Assembly (NCBI GenBank): GCA_045596385.1
Contig: JAZOCC010000021.1
Span: 248,001-312,000 of the forward strand
DNA: 64,000 bases
DNA from: SIG307 sp045596385
GTDB lineage: Bacteria > Bacillota > Clostridia > Lachnospirales > Lachnospiraceae
Direction: 5' to 3'
In this document: positions 27,366 through 35,760 of the stretch, in pieces
How positions within the stretch are numbered: the stretch's first letter is position 1
Layout of the letters: every line of letters begins with the position of its first letter
Notes under the pieces: model-generated
What the model was told of the DNA's origin: nothing
The model's input: the letters and a program-made list of their open reading frames with translations, nothing else
The model's database searches: none
Translations under genes and position numbers: made by a program

Positions 27366-28211
27366 ATGACACTGAGGTCGGGAGAAGTATTCTTTTCCGA
27401 GCAGAGTGACAGTTTTATAGTTCCGGAATCCATCTCCTTATTTGGATTTTCGGTTTCCTTTTACGGAATACTTCTTGTACTTGCCGCATTGGTCGGCATT
27501 ATAGCGGTTACGGAGTTTACCCGCAGGCTTCGCCGAAACCAGGAATGGACCTTGACGTTGGTTACACTTGTTATTTTGACGGCACTGTTTGGCGGTCGGT
27601 TATATTATGTAATGTTCGAATGGCAGAAGTTTGCCCGGGAACCGCTGATGTTGTTGAATTTACGGAGCGGGGGACTTTCCTATTTCGGTGCATTGTTCGG
27701 CGCATGGTTTGCGGTAAAGGGATATTGCAGGAAGAAGGATAAAGATTTTTTACAGAGCGCGGAAGTGTTGTGCTTCGGTGCTGCGGCTGCGGCGCCCTTT
27801 GTGTGGTGCGGTTGCGCGTTCGGGCGGGAGCCTTTGGGAAAGCGATATGACGGATTGTTTTCTGTCCGGATCAGTGCGTCGTATTTTTCCGAGCCGGGGG
27901 ATGGATATGTTTCCATGCATCCGGTTGCAATTTACGGTCTTGTACTTAGCATTTTCGTTTTTATAGCCTTATGTTTTGTACTGCGATACAGAAAGAAGGA
28001 AGGAACGGTATTTACCGCATATCTGGTAATGCAGGCGTCGGTAATCATTGTAACGGAATGCTTCAGGGAGGACCCGTATTGTATCTGGGGAACCGAATTG
28101 CCGGTTAATTTTGTGGTTGCGGGAGTGATTCTGATGACGATTGCCATCGGAGGAGTAAGGCAGTTTTCTCTTGATAGGAAGCTAAAAAAAATTCGTTTTA
28201 TCCATAATTAA
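27366..28211 (+). CDS. Divergent Lgt-family (prolipoprotein diacylglyceryl transferase-like) membrane protein
   Basis: 281 residues, about seven membrane spans, with the Lgt layout: FSVSFYGILLVLAAL near the N-terminus, NLRSGGLSYFGALFGA where Lgt has its R-x-GG-x-x-x-HGG segment, and SMHPVAIYGL where Lgt has HPSQLYE. The PROSITE-type signature GRxxNFxNxExxG is absent, being replaced by GCAFGREPLGKRYDG, and the His of the HGG segment is missing. It may be a paralogue with a changed or lost activity. It follows ychF by 47 bp and ends at a strong terminator. Confidence 0.7.
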   Translation: MTLRSGEVFFSEQSDSFIVPESISLFGFSVSFYGILLVLAALVGIIAVTEFTRRLRRNQEWTLTLVTLVILTALFGGRLYYVMFEWQKFAREPLMLLNLRSGGLSYFGALFGAWFAVKGYCRKKDKDFLQSAEVLCFGAAAAAPFVWCGCAFGREPLGKRYDGLFSVRISASYFSEPGDGYVSMHPVAIYGLVLSIFVFIALCFVLRYRKKEGTVFTAYLVMQASVIIVTECFREDPYCIWGTELPVNFVVAGVILMTIAIGGVRQFSLDRKLKKIRFIHN

Positions 28212-28231
28212 GAATAATAAGAGATTGTTTG

Positions 28232-28263
28232 GAGCATTTAGAGAACCTAAATGCTCTTTTTTT
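28232..28263 (+). terminator. Rho-independent terminator
   Basis: A perfect ten-pair stem (GAGCATTTAG 28232-28241, CTAAATGCTC 28247-28256) with a five-base loop and seven Ts. It ends the ychF/Lgt-like unit. Confidence 0.95.
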
Positions 28264-28403
28264 GCGTGCAGGCAAAGTGAGCATGCGAGCAAACTGCGTG
28301 AGCTTGCTCACATGCAGTTGCGCAGTCATGCGAACGCGCCCACGACTGAGCGGCTCTGCCGCGAAGTGCGTGGGGAAGCGCGTAAGCGCGAGGCCTGCAC
28401 GCA
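28263..28403 (-). repeat. Structured intergenic element, copy 1 (141 bp, terminal inverted repeats)
   Basis: Bounded by perfect 11-bp inverted repeats, TGCGTGCAGGC at 28263-28273 and its complement at 28393-28403. Inside, on the + strand, are a hairpin at 28292-28319 (GTGAGC/GCTCAC core), a core at 28323-28347, a hairpin at 28350-28362 (GCGGC-TCT-GCCGC) and a GCGC-rich hairpin near 28378-28390. The 25-bp core and an 18-bp block (28279-28296) are identical, in opposite orientation, to the copy at 39257-39385. The left end is the last T of the terminator tract. No coding frame here is credible. Confidence 0.85.
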
Positions 28404-28415
28404 AAACTATGTTTA

Positions 28416-28539
28416 AACGCGCCCACGACTGAGCGGCTCTGCCGCGAAGGTCCACAAGGTCCGGGGGACCTTGGTACTGGACGGACCGAAACGGAGTGAA
28501 GAAGCGTGGGGAAGCGCGTAAGCGCGAGGCCTGCACGCA
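28416..28539 (-). repeat. Truncated, interrupted third copy of the structured element
   Basis: A 34-bp block (28416-28449) repeats 28333-28366 exactly, and a 36-bp block (28504-28539) repeats 28368-28403 exactly. The half carrying the third hairpin and one terminal repeat is missing. About 54 bp of new sequence separates the two blocks and contains a perfect hairpin, CAAGGTCC-GGG-GGACCTTG (28455-28473), with a partial outer stem. It lies in tandem with copy 1 and in the same orientation. Confidence 0.8.
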
Positions 28540-28567
28540 TGTTTTTTTAAATTATTTCATTTAGGGG

Positions 28568-28596
28568 TTGAAAAAAACCAAAAAGTGGAGTAAAAT
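28568..28596 (+). promoter_or_regulatory. SigA promoter of the mraZ division operon
   Basis: TTGAAA (28568-28573), 17-bp spacer, TAAAAT (28591-28596). The first MraZ-type box lies in the spacer and the other five run from the -10 into the leader, as expected for repression by MraZ. Confidence 0.8.
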
Positions 28597-28641
28597 GTGG
28601 GTATAAGTGGAGGGAAGTGGAGAGAAGTGGAATAAAGTGGA
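28585..28641 (+). promoter_or_regulatory. MraZ operator: six GTGG boxes, five in exact 10-bp register
   Basis: GTGG(A/G) boxes start at 28585, 28597, 28607, 28617, 28627 and 28637; most read AAGTGGAG. Spacings are 12, 10, 10, 10 and 10 bp. MraZ proteins are known to bind TGGG-type or AAAGTG-type direct repeats with about one helical turn between them upstream of their own gene. Confidence 0.85.
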
Positions 28642-28660
28642 GCGAAAGGCGGTGAGTTTC

Positions 28661-29089
28661 ATGTTCATGGGTGAGTACGATCATACGCTGGATCCGAAAG
28701 GACGTATGATAGTTCCGGCCAAGTTTCGTGAGGAACTGGGCGAACGTTTTATCCTGACCTTGGGCTTGGACGGCTGCTTGTTTGCTTATCCCATGGGGGA
28801 GTGGGAACAGTTTGTGGACAGGCTGAGAAACTTACCGGGAACCAAAGAAGGAAGACAGTTACAACGCCACTTTATGGCAGGAGCCGCAGAAGTGGACGTG
28901 GACAAGCAGGGACGCTTTTTGATTCCGGGCAAGCTCCGTGAACTGGCGGGTCTGACCAAGGATGTGGTGCTGGTAGGTGTTCTTTCGAAAATCGAGCTTT
29001 GGAGCAAGGAACGTTGGGAAGAGAATGAATGTGACGGTAACATGGATGATGTTGCGGAGAACATGGCACAGTACGGAATTAACTTTTAA
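28661..29089 (+). CDS. mraZ: Division/cell wall cluster transcriptional repressor MraZ
   Basis: 142 residues with two AbrB-like SpoVT domains, each with the DxxGR loop: DPKGRMIVPAKFRE (residues ~10-25) and DKQGRFLIPGKLRE (~84-97). It forms a ring that binds direct repeats in its own promoter. I chose the ATG at 28661 because it gives the conserved MFMGEY start and follows AAAGGCGGTGAG; an upstream in-frame start at 28607 would lie inside the operator. It leads the division operon through rsmH and ftsL. Confidence 0.95.
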   Translation: MFMGEYDHTLDPKGRMIVPAKFREELGERFILTLGLDGCLFAYPMGEWEQFVDRLRNLPGTKEGRQLQRHFMAGAAEVDVDKQGRFLIPGKLRELAGLTKDVVLVGVLSKIELWSKERWEENECDGNMDDVAENMAQYGINF

Positions 29090-29109
29090 GAAAGGAAAGG
29101 TGATACCGA

Positions 29110-30060
29110 ATGGGAACCGAACAGGAAATTGTATTCCGGCATAAGTCGGTATTGCTGGATGAAGTGCTGGAGCAACTGAATATACGGGAAGACGGAATCT
29201 ACGTGGACGGGACCCTTGGGGGTGCGGGACATGCCGGTGAAGTGTGCAAACGTTTAAAGGGAGGTACCTTTGTAGGAATCGACCAGGATGCGGATGCCAT
29301 TGCTGTGGCAAGTGAACGTCTTGCAAAGTACCCTTTTGCGAAAGTGATACGAAGTAACTACAGTGAAATGAAAACGGTATTACAGGATCTGGGAATCGAA
29401 AAGGTAAACGGCATTTTGCTTGACCTTGGGGTTTCTTCCTATCAGTTAGATACCGCTGAACGCGGCTTTTCTTACAGAGAAGAGGATGCACCGCTTGACA
29501 TGCGGATGGACAATCGCATGGAAATGACCGCAAAGGATATTGTAAATACATACAGCGAAAAGGAACTTTTCCGGATTATCAGAGATTACGGAGAAGACCC
29601 GTTCGCGAAAAATATAGCAAAGCACATAGTGATGCGCAGGGAAAAAAAGGAGCTTGTGACCTGCGGTGATTTAAACGAGGCGATTCGGGCGGCGATTCCC
29701 ATGAAAATTCAAAAGAATCTGGGACATCCGTCAAAGCGTACCTTCCAGGCGATCCGCATTGAGTTAAACGGAGAATTGAGAGTATTGCAGAATACGTTGG
29801 ACGACATGATTGATTTGCTGGAGGAGGACGGAAGACTGTGTATTATTACCTTTCACTCTCTGGAAGACCGGATTGTAAAGTCCGGGTTTAAGAAAAGGGA
29901 GAATCCGTGTGAGTGCCCACCGAGCTTTCCGGTATGCGTATGCGGAAAGAAATCGGCAGGAAAGGTCATTACGCGTAAGCCGATTTTACCGAGTGAAGAA
30001 GAATGTGAAGAGAACAAAAGAGCAAAAAGTGCGAAGTTGCGGGTGTTCGAACGCAACTGA
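29110..30060 (+). CDS. rsmH: 16S rRNA m4C1402 methyltransferase RsmH
   Basis: SAM-dependent N4 methyltransferase of 16S C1402, 316 residues. Motifs HKSVLLDEVLEQL, YVDGTLGGAGHA (SAM), ILLDLGVSSYQLD, GFSYREEDAPLDMRMD and FHSLEDRIVK are all typical. A C-terminal CxC/CGKK stretch is present. It follows mraZ by 20 bp in the standard mraZ-mraW order. Confidence 0.97.
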   Translation: MGTEQEIVFRHKSVLLDEVLEQLNIREDGIYVDGTLGGAGHAGEVCKRLKGGTFVGIDQDADAIAVASERLAKYPFAKVIRSNYSEMKTVLQDLGIEKVNGILLDLGVSSYQLDTAERGFSYREEDAPLDMRMDNRMEMTAKDIVNTYSEKELFRIIRDYGEDPFAKNIAKHIVMRREKKELVTCGDLNEAIRAAIPMKIQKNLGHPSKRTFQAIRIELNGELRVLQNTLDDMIDLLEEDGRLCIITFHSLEDRIVKSGFKKRENPCECPPSFPVCVCGKKSAGKVITRKPILPSEEECEENKRAKSAKLRVFERN

Positions 30061-30078
30061 TGTGAAGGAGGAGTCAGC

Positions 30079-30552
30079 ATGGATGCGAGAGAAAAGTATT
30101 ACAAGAGAGGTTATATGGTAGACGGAACTGCCGCAAGACAACTTCAGGTAGTGCCGGATTATGAAAGACAACAGGAACAGGTGGCGCGCCCGCGTGTGGT
30201 AGAGCAACCGAAGCATGCACCGAAGGTAAGTCACGGAATCGATTTTCTTTCTATGACACTTTTGGTTGCAGCTATGGCAATTACGCTTTATTTGTGTTAT
30301 AATTATCTTCAGGTGCAGGGGAATATCGTTCAGCTGGAGAGAGATATTCTGGTATTGGAGCAGCAGCTTGATACCGTTAAGGCTGAAAATGCCGCACTGG
30401 AGGATAATTTAAACGGGCAGATAGATTTAGAAGAAGTATATCTGACTGCGGTTGGCGAGCTTGGCATGGTATATCCGAATAAGAACGAAGTGATTACATA
30501 TATGTCCACGGAACAGGGACATGTGATACAGTATCAGGATATTCCGGAGTAG
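30079..30552 (+). CDS. ftsL: FtsL-like septum protein
   Basis: 157-residue bitopic protein: ~60 cytoplasmic residues, one membrane helix (~62-82, LLVAAMAITLYLCYNYL), then a leucine-zipper-like coiled coil (VQLERDILVLEQQLDTVKAENAALEDNL) and a short tail. FtsL/DivIC proteins have this plan and little sequence identity, so the call rests on topology and its place between rsmH and the PBP gene. It should bridge DivIB and the septal transpeptidase. Confidence 0.8.
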   Translation: MDAREKYYKRGYMVDGTAARQLQVVPDYERQQEQVARPRVVEQPKHAPKVSHGIDFLSMTLLVAAMAITLYLCYNYLQVQGNIVQLERDILVLEQQLDTVKAENAALEDNLNGQIDLEEVYLTAVGELGMVYPNKNEVITYMSTEQGHVIQYQDIPE

Positions 30553-30561
30553 GAGTAATGC

Positions 30562-32526
30562 ATGGAACAGGGTGAAAAGAGAAAGAAAAAACGTAAGAGA
30601 ATGACAGGCAAAATGCAGGCGACATTGTGGGTTGTATTTTGCCTGTTTCTTGTGGGTATTCTGGTTATTATGATAAGGGTAGTTGTTGTGGGAGGTAATA
30701 CAGGCTATGCAAAAGCCTCCTTATCGCAAAAGACCGGAACCGATACGGTGTTGCAGTATAAACGGGGAGAGATTTTGGACCGGAACGGAACCGTACTGGC
30801 AAAGAGCGATAAGGTGTATCATTTGATTCTGGATTCCCGTTTACTGGTGAATAACGAGGAGTGTATCGAGCCTACCGTTCGTGCCTTGTGCAGCGTATAC
30901 GGTTACAGCGAGGCAGAGCTTCGTGCAATCATCGAGGAACGGAAGAACAGTGCCTATTATCGTCTTCGTAAGTATTTGACCTATGATGAAAAGATACAGT
31001 TTGAAGAGTATGAGAAGAATCTTCCGAAGGAAGCGGACGGCTCCGATAACAAGGATAAAGGTAAAATTCTCGGCGTAACTTTTGAAGAAGAGTATTTGCG
31101 TACGTATCCTTTCGGAACGCTGGCGTCTCATGTGCTGGGCTTTGCGAAAGCGGACGGTGACGGTACCTACGGGATCGAGCAGCAGTATAACGAAGAATTA
31201 TCCGGGATTAACGGAAGAATCTATGACTATTATGATGCGGATTTGAATGTAAAGCAGGAAACGGTTCCTGCACAGGACGGACAAATTATTGTATCCACCA
31301 TTGATGCTAATTTGCAACGGATTGTACAGAAGCATACAGAGGCTTTCTTGGATGATATCGGTGCGAAAAATGTTGGTGTGCTGATGATGGAGGTAAATTC
31401 CGGCGAAGTACTGGCGATGCAGTCCAACTACAGCTATGACTTGAATGACCCGCGCAGCCTGACCCGGTGGTATTCCGAGGAAGAGATTTCCGCTATGGAC
31501 GACGATACTTATCTGGAGGCTCTGTACAAGGTATGGCGTAATTTCTGTATCAGTGACTCCTATGAGCCGGGGTCCACATTCAAACCGTTTACCGTGGCGT
31601 CTGCATTGGAGGAGACGATTATTAATACGACAGAGACCTTTTTGTGTAATGGAGGAGAAAACGTGGCGAACTACTTTATTTCCTGCCATAACGAATGGGG
31701 ACACGGACTGATTAATGCGGCCCAGAGTATTATGCACTCCTGCAATGACGTGTTAATGGAAATTGCAAAACGGGAGGGACGTACGGTATTTGCGGATTAT
31801 CAGAGAAATTTCCTGTTCGGTAGTCTGACCGGGATTGATTTGCCGGGAGAGGTTCCGGGCATTATTATGGATGAGGAGCAATTAAACGATACGGAGCTTG
31901 CCACGGCCAGCTTCGGTATGTCCTTTAATACAACGATGATTCAATTGGGATCCGCATTTGCTTCCATGGTAAACGGCGGTGTTTATTATGAGCCTCACGT
32001 GGTAAAAGAAATCCGGAATGCGGACGGTGTTGTGATTGAAAAGATAGAGCCGAGAGTGGTTCGCAGTACGATTTCGGAGGAAACCTCGGAGTTTTTACGG
32101 GATGCTTTTTATCTGACCGTACAGGAGGGAACTGCAACGGCAGCGCAGGTAGAAGGGTACTTTATCGGCGGAAAGACCGGTACTGCCCAGAAGCTTCCGC
32201 GTAGTGAAGGGAAATATCTGGTTTCCTTTATCGGCTGTGCACCGGCGGACAACCCGCAGGTGATGATTTATGTGGTGGTAGACGAGGCGAATGATGAAGA
32301 ACTGCAGAGCAGGGCATCCATAGCATCTACGTTGGCCGGGGACATTTTGGAAGAAGCACTCCCATATTTGAAGATTTATCCGAATACAGAGATTAAGTAT
32401 CCGAATTTTGTTATTGACGAAGAAGATGTAGAGATGCAGGTCGGTGAAATCGGTGATACCGGTGTGGTATATGACCCGGACATGAATGAGGGAAATATGC
32501 AGGCCATCCCGAATGACATGGAATAA
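30562..32526 (+). CDS. Class B penicillin-binding protein (FtsI/PBP2B-like transpeptidase)
   Basis: Septal cross-linking enzyme, 654 residues. One N-terminal membrane helix (~14-36), a dimerisation domain with the RGEILDRNG motif, and a transpeptidase domain with active-site S338-T-F-K341, SCN and K538-T-G540. No PASTA domain follows; instead there is a ~60-residue acidic tail. The first of two consecutive class B PBPs; I take this as the vegetative septal enzyme by elimination. Start is ATG 30562, ten bases after ftsL. Confidence 0.88.
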   Translation: MEQGEKRKKKRKRMTGKMQATLWVVFCLFLVGILVIMIRVVVVGGNTGYAKASLSQKTGTDTVLQYKRGEILDRNGTVLAKSDKVYHLILDSRLLVNNEECIEPTVRALCSVYGYSEAELRAIIEERKNSAYYRLRKYLTYDEKIQFEEYEKNLPKEADGSDNKDKGKILGVTFEEEYLRTYPFGTLASHVLGFAKADGDGTYGIEQQYNEELSGINGRIYDYYDADLNVKQETVPAQDGQIIVSTIDANLQRIVQKHTEAFLDDIGAKNVGVLMMEVNSGEVLAMQSNYSYDLNDPRSLTRWYSEEEISAMDDDTYLEALYKVWRNFCISDSYEPGSTFKPFTVASALEETIINTTETFLCNGGENVANYFISCHNEWGHGLINAAQSIMHSCNDVLMEIAKREGRTVFADYQRNFLFGSLTGIDLPGEVPGIIMDEEQLNDTELATASFGMSFNTTMIQLGSAFASMVNGGVYYEPHVVKEIRNADGVVIEKIEPRVVRSTISEETSEFLRDAFYLTVQEGTATAAQVEGYFIGGKTGTAQKLPRSEGKYLVSFIGCAPADNPQVMIYVVVDEANDEELQSRASIASTLAGDILEEALPYLKIYPNTEIKYPNFVIDEEDVEMQVGEIGDTGVVYDPDMNEGNMQAIPNDME

Positions 32527-32568
32527 GAAACGTTCGCATAAAATGATAAAAACATTTTGCGGAGTGTC

Positions 32569-34518
32569 ATGAAGCAGATTTCAACCAAACAAAGAAAAAC
32601 CGCTTTGTTTGTAATCGGTATGTTGTTTGCGGCTACCCTGGGGCTCATGGGAAGACTGGTGTATCTCATGATTCTTCATTCCGAGGAGTATGCGGTACAG
32701 GCGCAGGAGCTGCATGAACGGGAGCGCAGCATCAAAGCGGCCCGCGGGATTATTTACGACAGAAACGGTGTGGTACTTGCGGATAATAAGCCGGTGTGTA
32801 CCGTGTCGGTCATTCACAGTCAGATTACGGACCCGGAACGGGTGATAGAAGTTTTATGTGAGGTGCTGGGGCTTTCCGAGGAAACCGTACGGAAGAGAGT
32901 GGAAAAGGTATCCTCTATTGAACGGATTAAGGCCAATGTAGATAAGGAGACCGCAGATTATTTGCGAAGCTTTGAACTTGACGGCGTGATGGTGGATGAG
33001 GATTATAAACGGTATTATCCCTTCGGTTCTCTGGCGTCCAGAGTCATCGGTTTTACCGGCGGTGACAATCAGGGGATTATCGGCTTAGAGGTAAAGTATG
33101 ATTCCATGCTTTCCGGCATTCCGGGAAAGATTTTAACTCTGACCACCGCCCATGGTACGGAAATACCCAATGCGGCGGAAAACAGACAGGAGCCGGTGGC
33201 CGGAAATTCCTTAACCGTCAGTCTGGACGTGAATATTCAACGGTATGCAGAGCAGGCGGCCATGAAGGTGTTGGAGGCGAAAAACGCCAATCATGTCAGC
33301 ATTATTTTAATGAATCCGCAAAACGGGGAAATCTACGCCATGGCCAATGTGCCGGAGTTTGATTTAAACGATCCGTATACGCTGAATTCGGAATATGCCG
33401 CAAAGGCAACCGGTGCAGAAGTTTCTTCGGAAGAAAAAAATACATTGCTAAACCAAATGTGGAGAAATCCCTGTATCAGCGATACCTACGAACCGGGCTC
33501 CACATTTAAGATTATAACGGCCACCGCAGCCTTTGAGTTTGCGAAGGTATCGCTAACGGACCGCTTTTTTTGTCCGGGGTATAAAGTGGTGGAAGACAGA
33601 ACCATTCATTGCCATAAGGTGGGCGGCCACGGAAGCGAGTCTTTTGTGGACGGTATTAAGAATTCCTGTAATCCGGTGTTTATGGAAATCGGAGCCAGAG
33701 TCGGTATCGACGGTCTATATGAAACTTTTGAAAAGCTTGGGCTGATGAAGAAAACCGGCATCGATTTGCCGGGAGAAGCTTCCTCCATTATGCATAAAAC
33801 GGAAAATGTAAAAGCGGTGGAGCTGGCTACCATATCCTTCGGGCAGTCCTTTCAGATTACGCCCATGCAGTTGCTTTCGGCGGTCAGTACCGTAATCAAC
33901 GGAGGCAATCAGATTACGCCTCATTTCGGGATGTATGCAAAGAATACGGAAGAGAATACGGTAAAAACTTATGAATACAGCGGAAAAACCGGGATTGTTT
34001 CCGAAAAAACCTGTGAAACCATGAAGATGCTTTTGGAGTCGGTGGTACACGACGGAACCGGTAAACGGGCCTATCTTCCGGGCTTTCGTATCGGAGGAAA
34101 GACTGCAACCTCCGAGAAGCTTCCGAGAAGTTCCAATCAGTATATTTCATCGTTTTTGGGATTTGCACCGGCGGAGAACCCGCAGGTGATTGCACTGGTG
34201 TTGATTGATGAACCGGAGGGGATTTATTACGGAGGAACCATTGCGGCGCCGGTCATTGCGGAGGTGTTTGATGAGGTGCTTCCGTATCTCGGAATCGAAC
34301 CGGTATATTCCGAGGATGAGTTAAAGCTGGACGGAGTGGGGACATTCCCGATGCCGGCACTGGTGGGGATGACAAAGGAAGAATCAAAGAAGCTGTTAAA
34401 GGCCTATGAAGTCGGCGATATATATTTTTCCGGAGAAGGGGAAACGGTTGAGGAACAGTTCCCGGAAGCGGGAGAAGAGGTGAAGAAAAACACTGCCTTG
34501 ATTCTCCATATGAAATAG
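32569..34518 (+). CDS. spoVD: Class B penicillin-binding protein with one PASTA domain (SpoVD-like)
   Basis: 649 residues from the ATG at 32569, preceded by CGGAG. It has an N-terminal helix, a dimerisation domain with RGIIYDRNG, and a transpeptidase domain with S311-T-F-K314 and S366-C-N368. The third motif is K511-T-A513, with alanine where nearly all transpeptidases have glycine. A single PASTA domain (~587-649, MPALVGMTKEESKKLL) ends the protein. Position and PASTA tail match SpoVD, which makes spore cortex with SpoVE, but a division role is also possible. Confidence 0.8.
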   Translation: MKQISTKQRKTALFVIGMLFAATLGLMGRLVYLMILHSEEYAVQAQELHERERSIKAARGIIYDRNGVVLADNKPVCTVSVIHSQITDPERVIEVLCEVLGLSEETVRKRVEKVSSIERIKANVDKETADYLRSFELDGVMVDEDYKRYYPFGSLASRVIGFTGGDNQGIIGLEVKYDSMLSGIPGKILTLTTAHGTEIPNAAENRQEPVAGNSLTVSLDVNIQRYAEQAAMKVLEAKNANHVSIILMNPQNGEIYAMANVPEFDLNDPYTLNSEYAAKATGAEVSSEEKNTLLNQMWRNPCISDTYEPGSTFKIITATAAFEFAKVSLTDRFFCPGYKVVEDRTIHCHKVGGHGSESFVDGIKNSCNPVFMEIGARVGIDGLYETFEKLGLMKKTGIDLPGEASSIMHKTENVKAVELATISFGQSFQITPMQLLSAVSTVINGGNQITPHFGMYAKNTEENTVKTYEYSGKTGIVSEKTCETMKMLLESVVHDGTGKRAYLPGFRIGGKTATSEKLPRSSNQYISSFLGFAPAENPQVIALVLIDEPEGIYYGGTIAAPVIAEVFDEVLPYLGIEPVYSEDELKLDGVGTFPMPALVGMTKEESKKLLKAYEVGDIYFSGEGETVEEQFPEAGEEVKKNTALILHMK

Positions 34519-34547
34519 AATATAATGAATGGCAGGAGGATGAAACT

Positions 34548-35699
34548 ATGGCGAAACCTACGGTACGAAAAACTGAATATAAACCGCAGACCTATTATGA
34601 TTACAGCCTGCTTTTCATCACGCTTATATTGGTATGCATCGGTTTGGTTATGGTCTACAGTACCAGTTCTTATTATGCGGTGAAGCAGAAGTTTGGCGAT
34701 GCGGCTTATTTTTTTAAACGTCAGCTGATTTCAGCGGTTATCGGTGCGGTAGTCATGATTGTGGTGTCGAAAATCGACTATTTCTTTTATATTAAAGGAA
34801 TCGGTAAGAAATATAAGATACGCCTTTTATTTCTGGCCTATGCTCTGTGTATCGGCCTGCAGATTTACGTATTGTTCTTTGGAGAAGAGGTAAAGGGTGC
34901 AAAGCGTTGGATTAAGATTCCGCTTTTAGGCACCTTTCAGCCGTCGGAGCTGACTAAGATATGCGTTATATTGTTGGTGGCCTATATCGTGTATGCGGCG
35001 CCGAAACGTCTGGATACGGTGTACGGATTTATCCGTGTGTGCCTGTATGTGGCGCCTTTGCTGGCCTTGGTTGCAGCAGAAAATCTAAGTACCGCAATTA
35101 TTATTGCCGGAATTACGTTTCTGGTGTGCTTTGTGGTGGCCCGGAGAAAAGGATACTTCTTTGTGGCGGGACTATTGGCTGTGGGGCTGGTGGTATGCTA
35201 CATATTTTTGGGAGAAGCCTTCCGCGGAGAGCGTATTGATGCATGGTTAAATGTTGAAACGCACCCGAAGGGATATCAGATACTACAAGGTCTGTATGCT
35301 ATTGCTTCCGGTGGTTTATGGGGCAAAGGCCTTGGCCAGAGTATGCAGAAGTTAGGCTTTATTCCGGAGTCCCATAACGATATGATTTTTTCGGTGATTT
35401 GTGAGGAACTGGGTATTGTGGGAGCACTGGCGATTATTTTGCTGTATGTACTGCTGCTGTGGCGTCTGTTTGTGGTGGCGGTGAATGCGAGAGATTTGTT
35501 CGGTTCCCTGATTTGTGTGGGAATTATGATACACATTGCCATGCAGGTACTTATTAATATTGCGGTAGTAACCAATACCATGCCGTCTACCGGTATTCCG
35601 CTTCCGTTTATCAGCTACGGAGGTACATCACTGGTTGTATTGATGGCTGAGATGGGAATTGCGCTCAGCGTTTCCAACCGGATTGAATACGAAAGGTAA
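34548..35699 (+). CDS. SEDS peptidoglycan glycosyltransferase (FtsW/SpoVE-like)
   Basis: Lipid II polymerase of the SEDS family, 383 residues, about ten membrane spans. Motifs GLVMVYSTSS near the N-terminus, KGAKRWIKIPLLGTFQPSEL, NLSTAIII, the LGQSMQKLGFIPESHNDMIF loop and PFISYGGTSL are characteristic. It pairs with one of the two upstream class B PBPs. FtsW and SpoVE cannot be separated by sequence alone; no second SEDS gene is in the window. Confidence 0.9.
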   Translation: MAKPTVRKTEYKPQTYYDYSLLFITLILVCIGLVMVYSTSSYYAVKQKFGDAAYFFKRQLISAVIGAVVMIVVSKIDYFFYIKGIGKKYKIRLLFLAYALCIGLQIYVLFFGEEVKGAKRWIKIPLLGTFQPSELTKICVILLVAYIVYAAPKRLDTVYGFIRVCLYVAPLLALVAAENLSTAIIIAGITFLVCFVVARRKGYFFVAGLLAVGLVVCYIFLGEAFRGERIDAWLNVETHPKGYQILQGLYAIASGGLWGKGLGQSMQKLGFIPESHNDMIFSVICEELGIVGALAIILLYVLLLWRLFVVAVNARDLFGSLICVGIMIHIAMQVLINIAVVTNTMPSTGIPLPFISYGGTSLVVLMAEMGIALSVSNRIEYER

Positions 35700-35721
35700 C
35701 ATTTTCCGGATTACAGCATAG

Positions 35722-35760
35722 TATGACATAGAGAAGTGCCCGGAGAGATGCTATGTCATA
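35722..35760 (+). promoter_or_regulatory. Hairpin enclosing the murA ribosome binding site and start codon
   Basis: TATGACATAG (35722-35731) is perfectly complementary to CTATGTCATA (35751-35760). The 3' arm contains the murA ATG (35753-35755) and the 19-base loop contains the CGGAGAG ribosome binding site. Translation of murA may therefore depend on opening this stem. Confidence 0.6.

Noticed and set aside
28198..28540. Overlapping short open frames on both strands in the GC-rich intergenic region
   Set aside because: They follow the inverted repeats, lack ribosome binding sites and encode simple His/Arg/Cys-rich peptides. The region is better explained by repeated structured elements.
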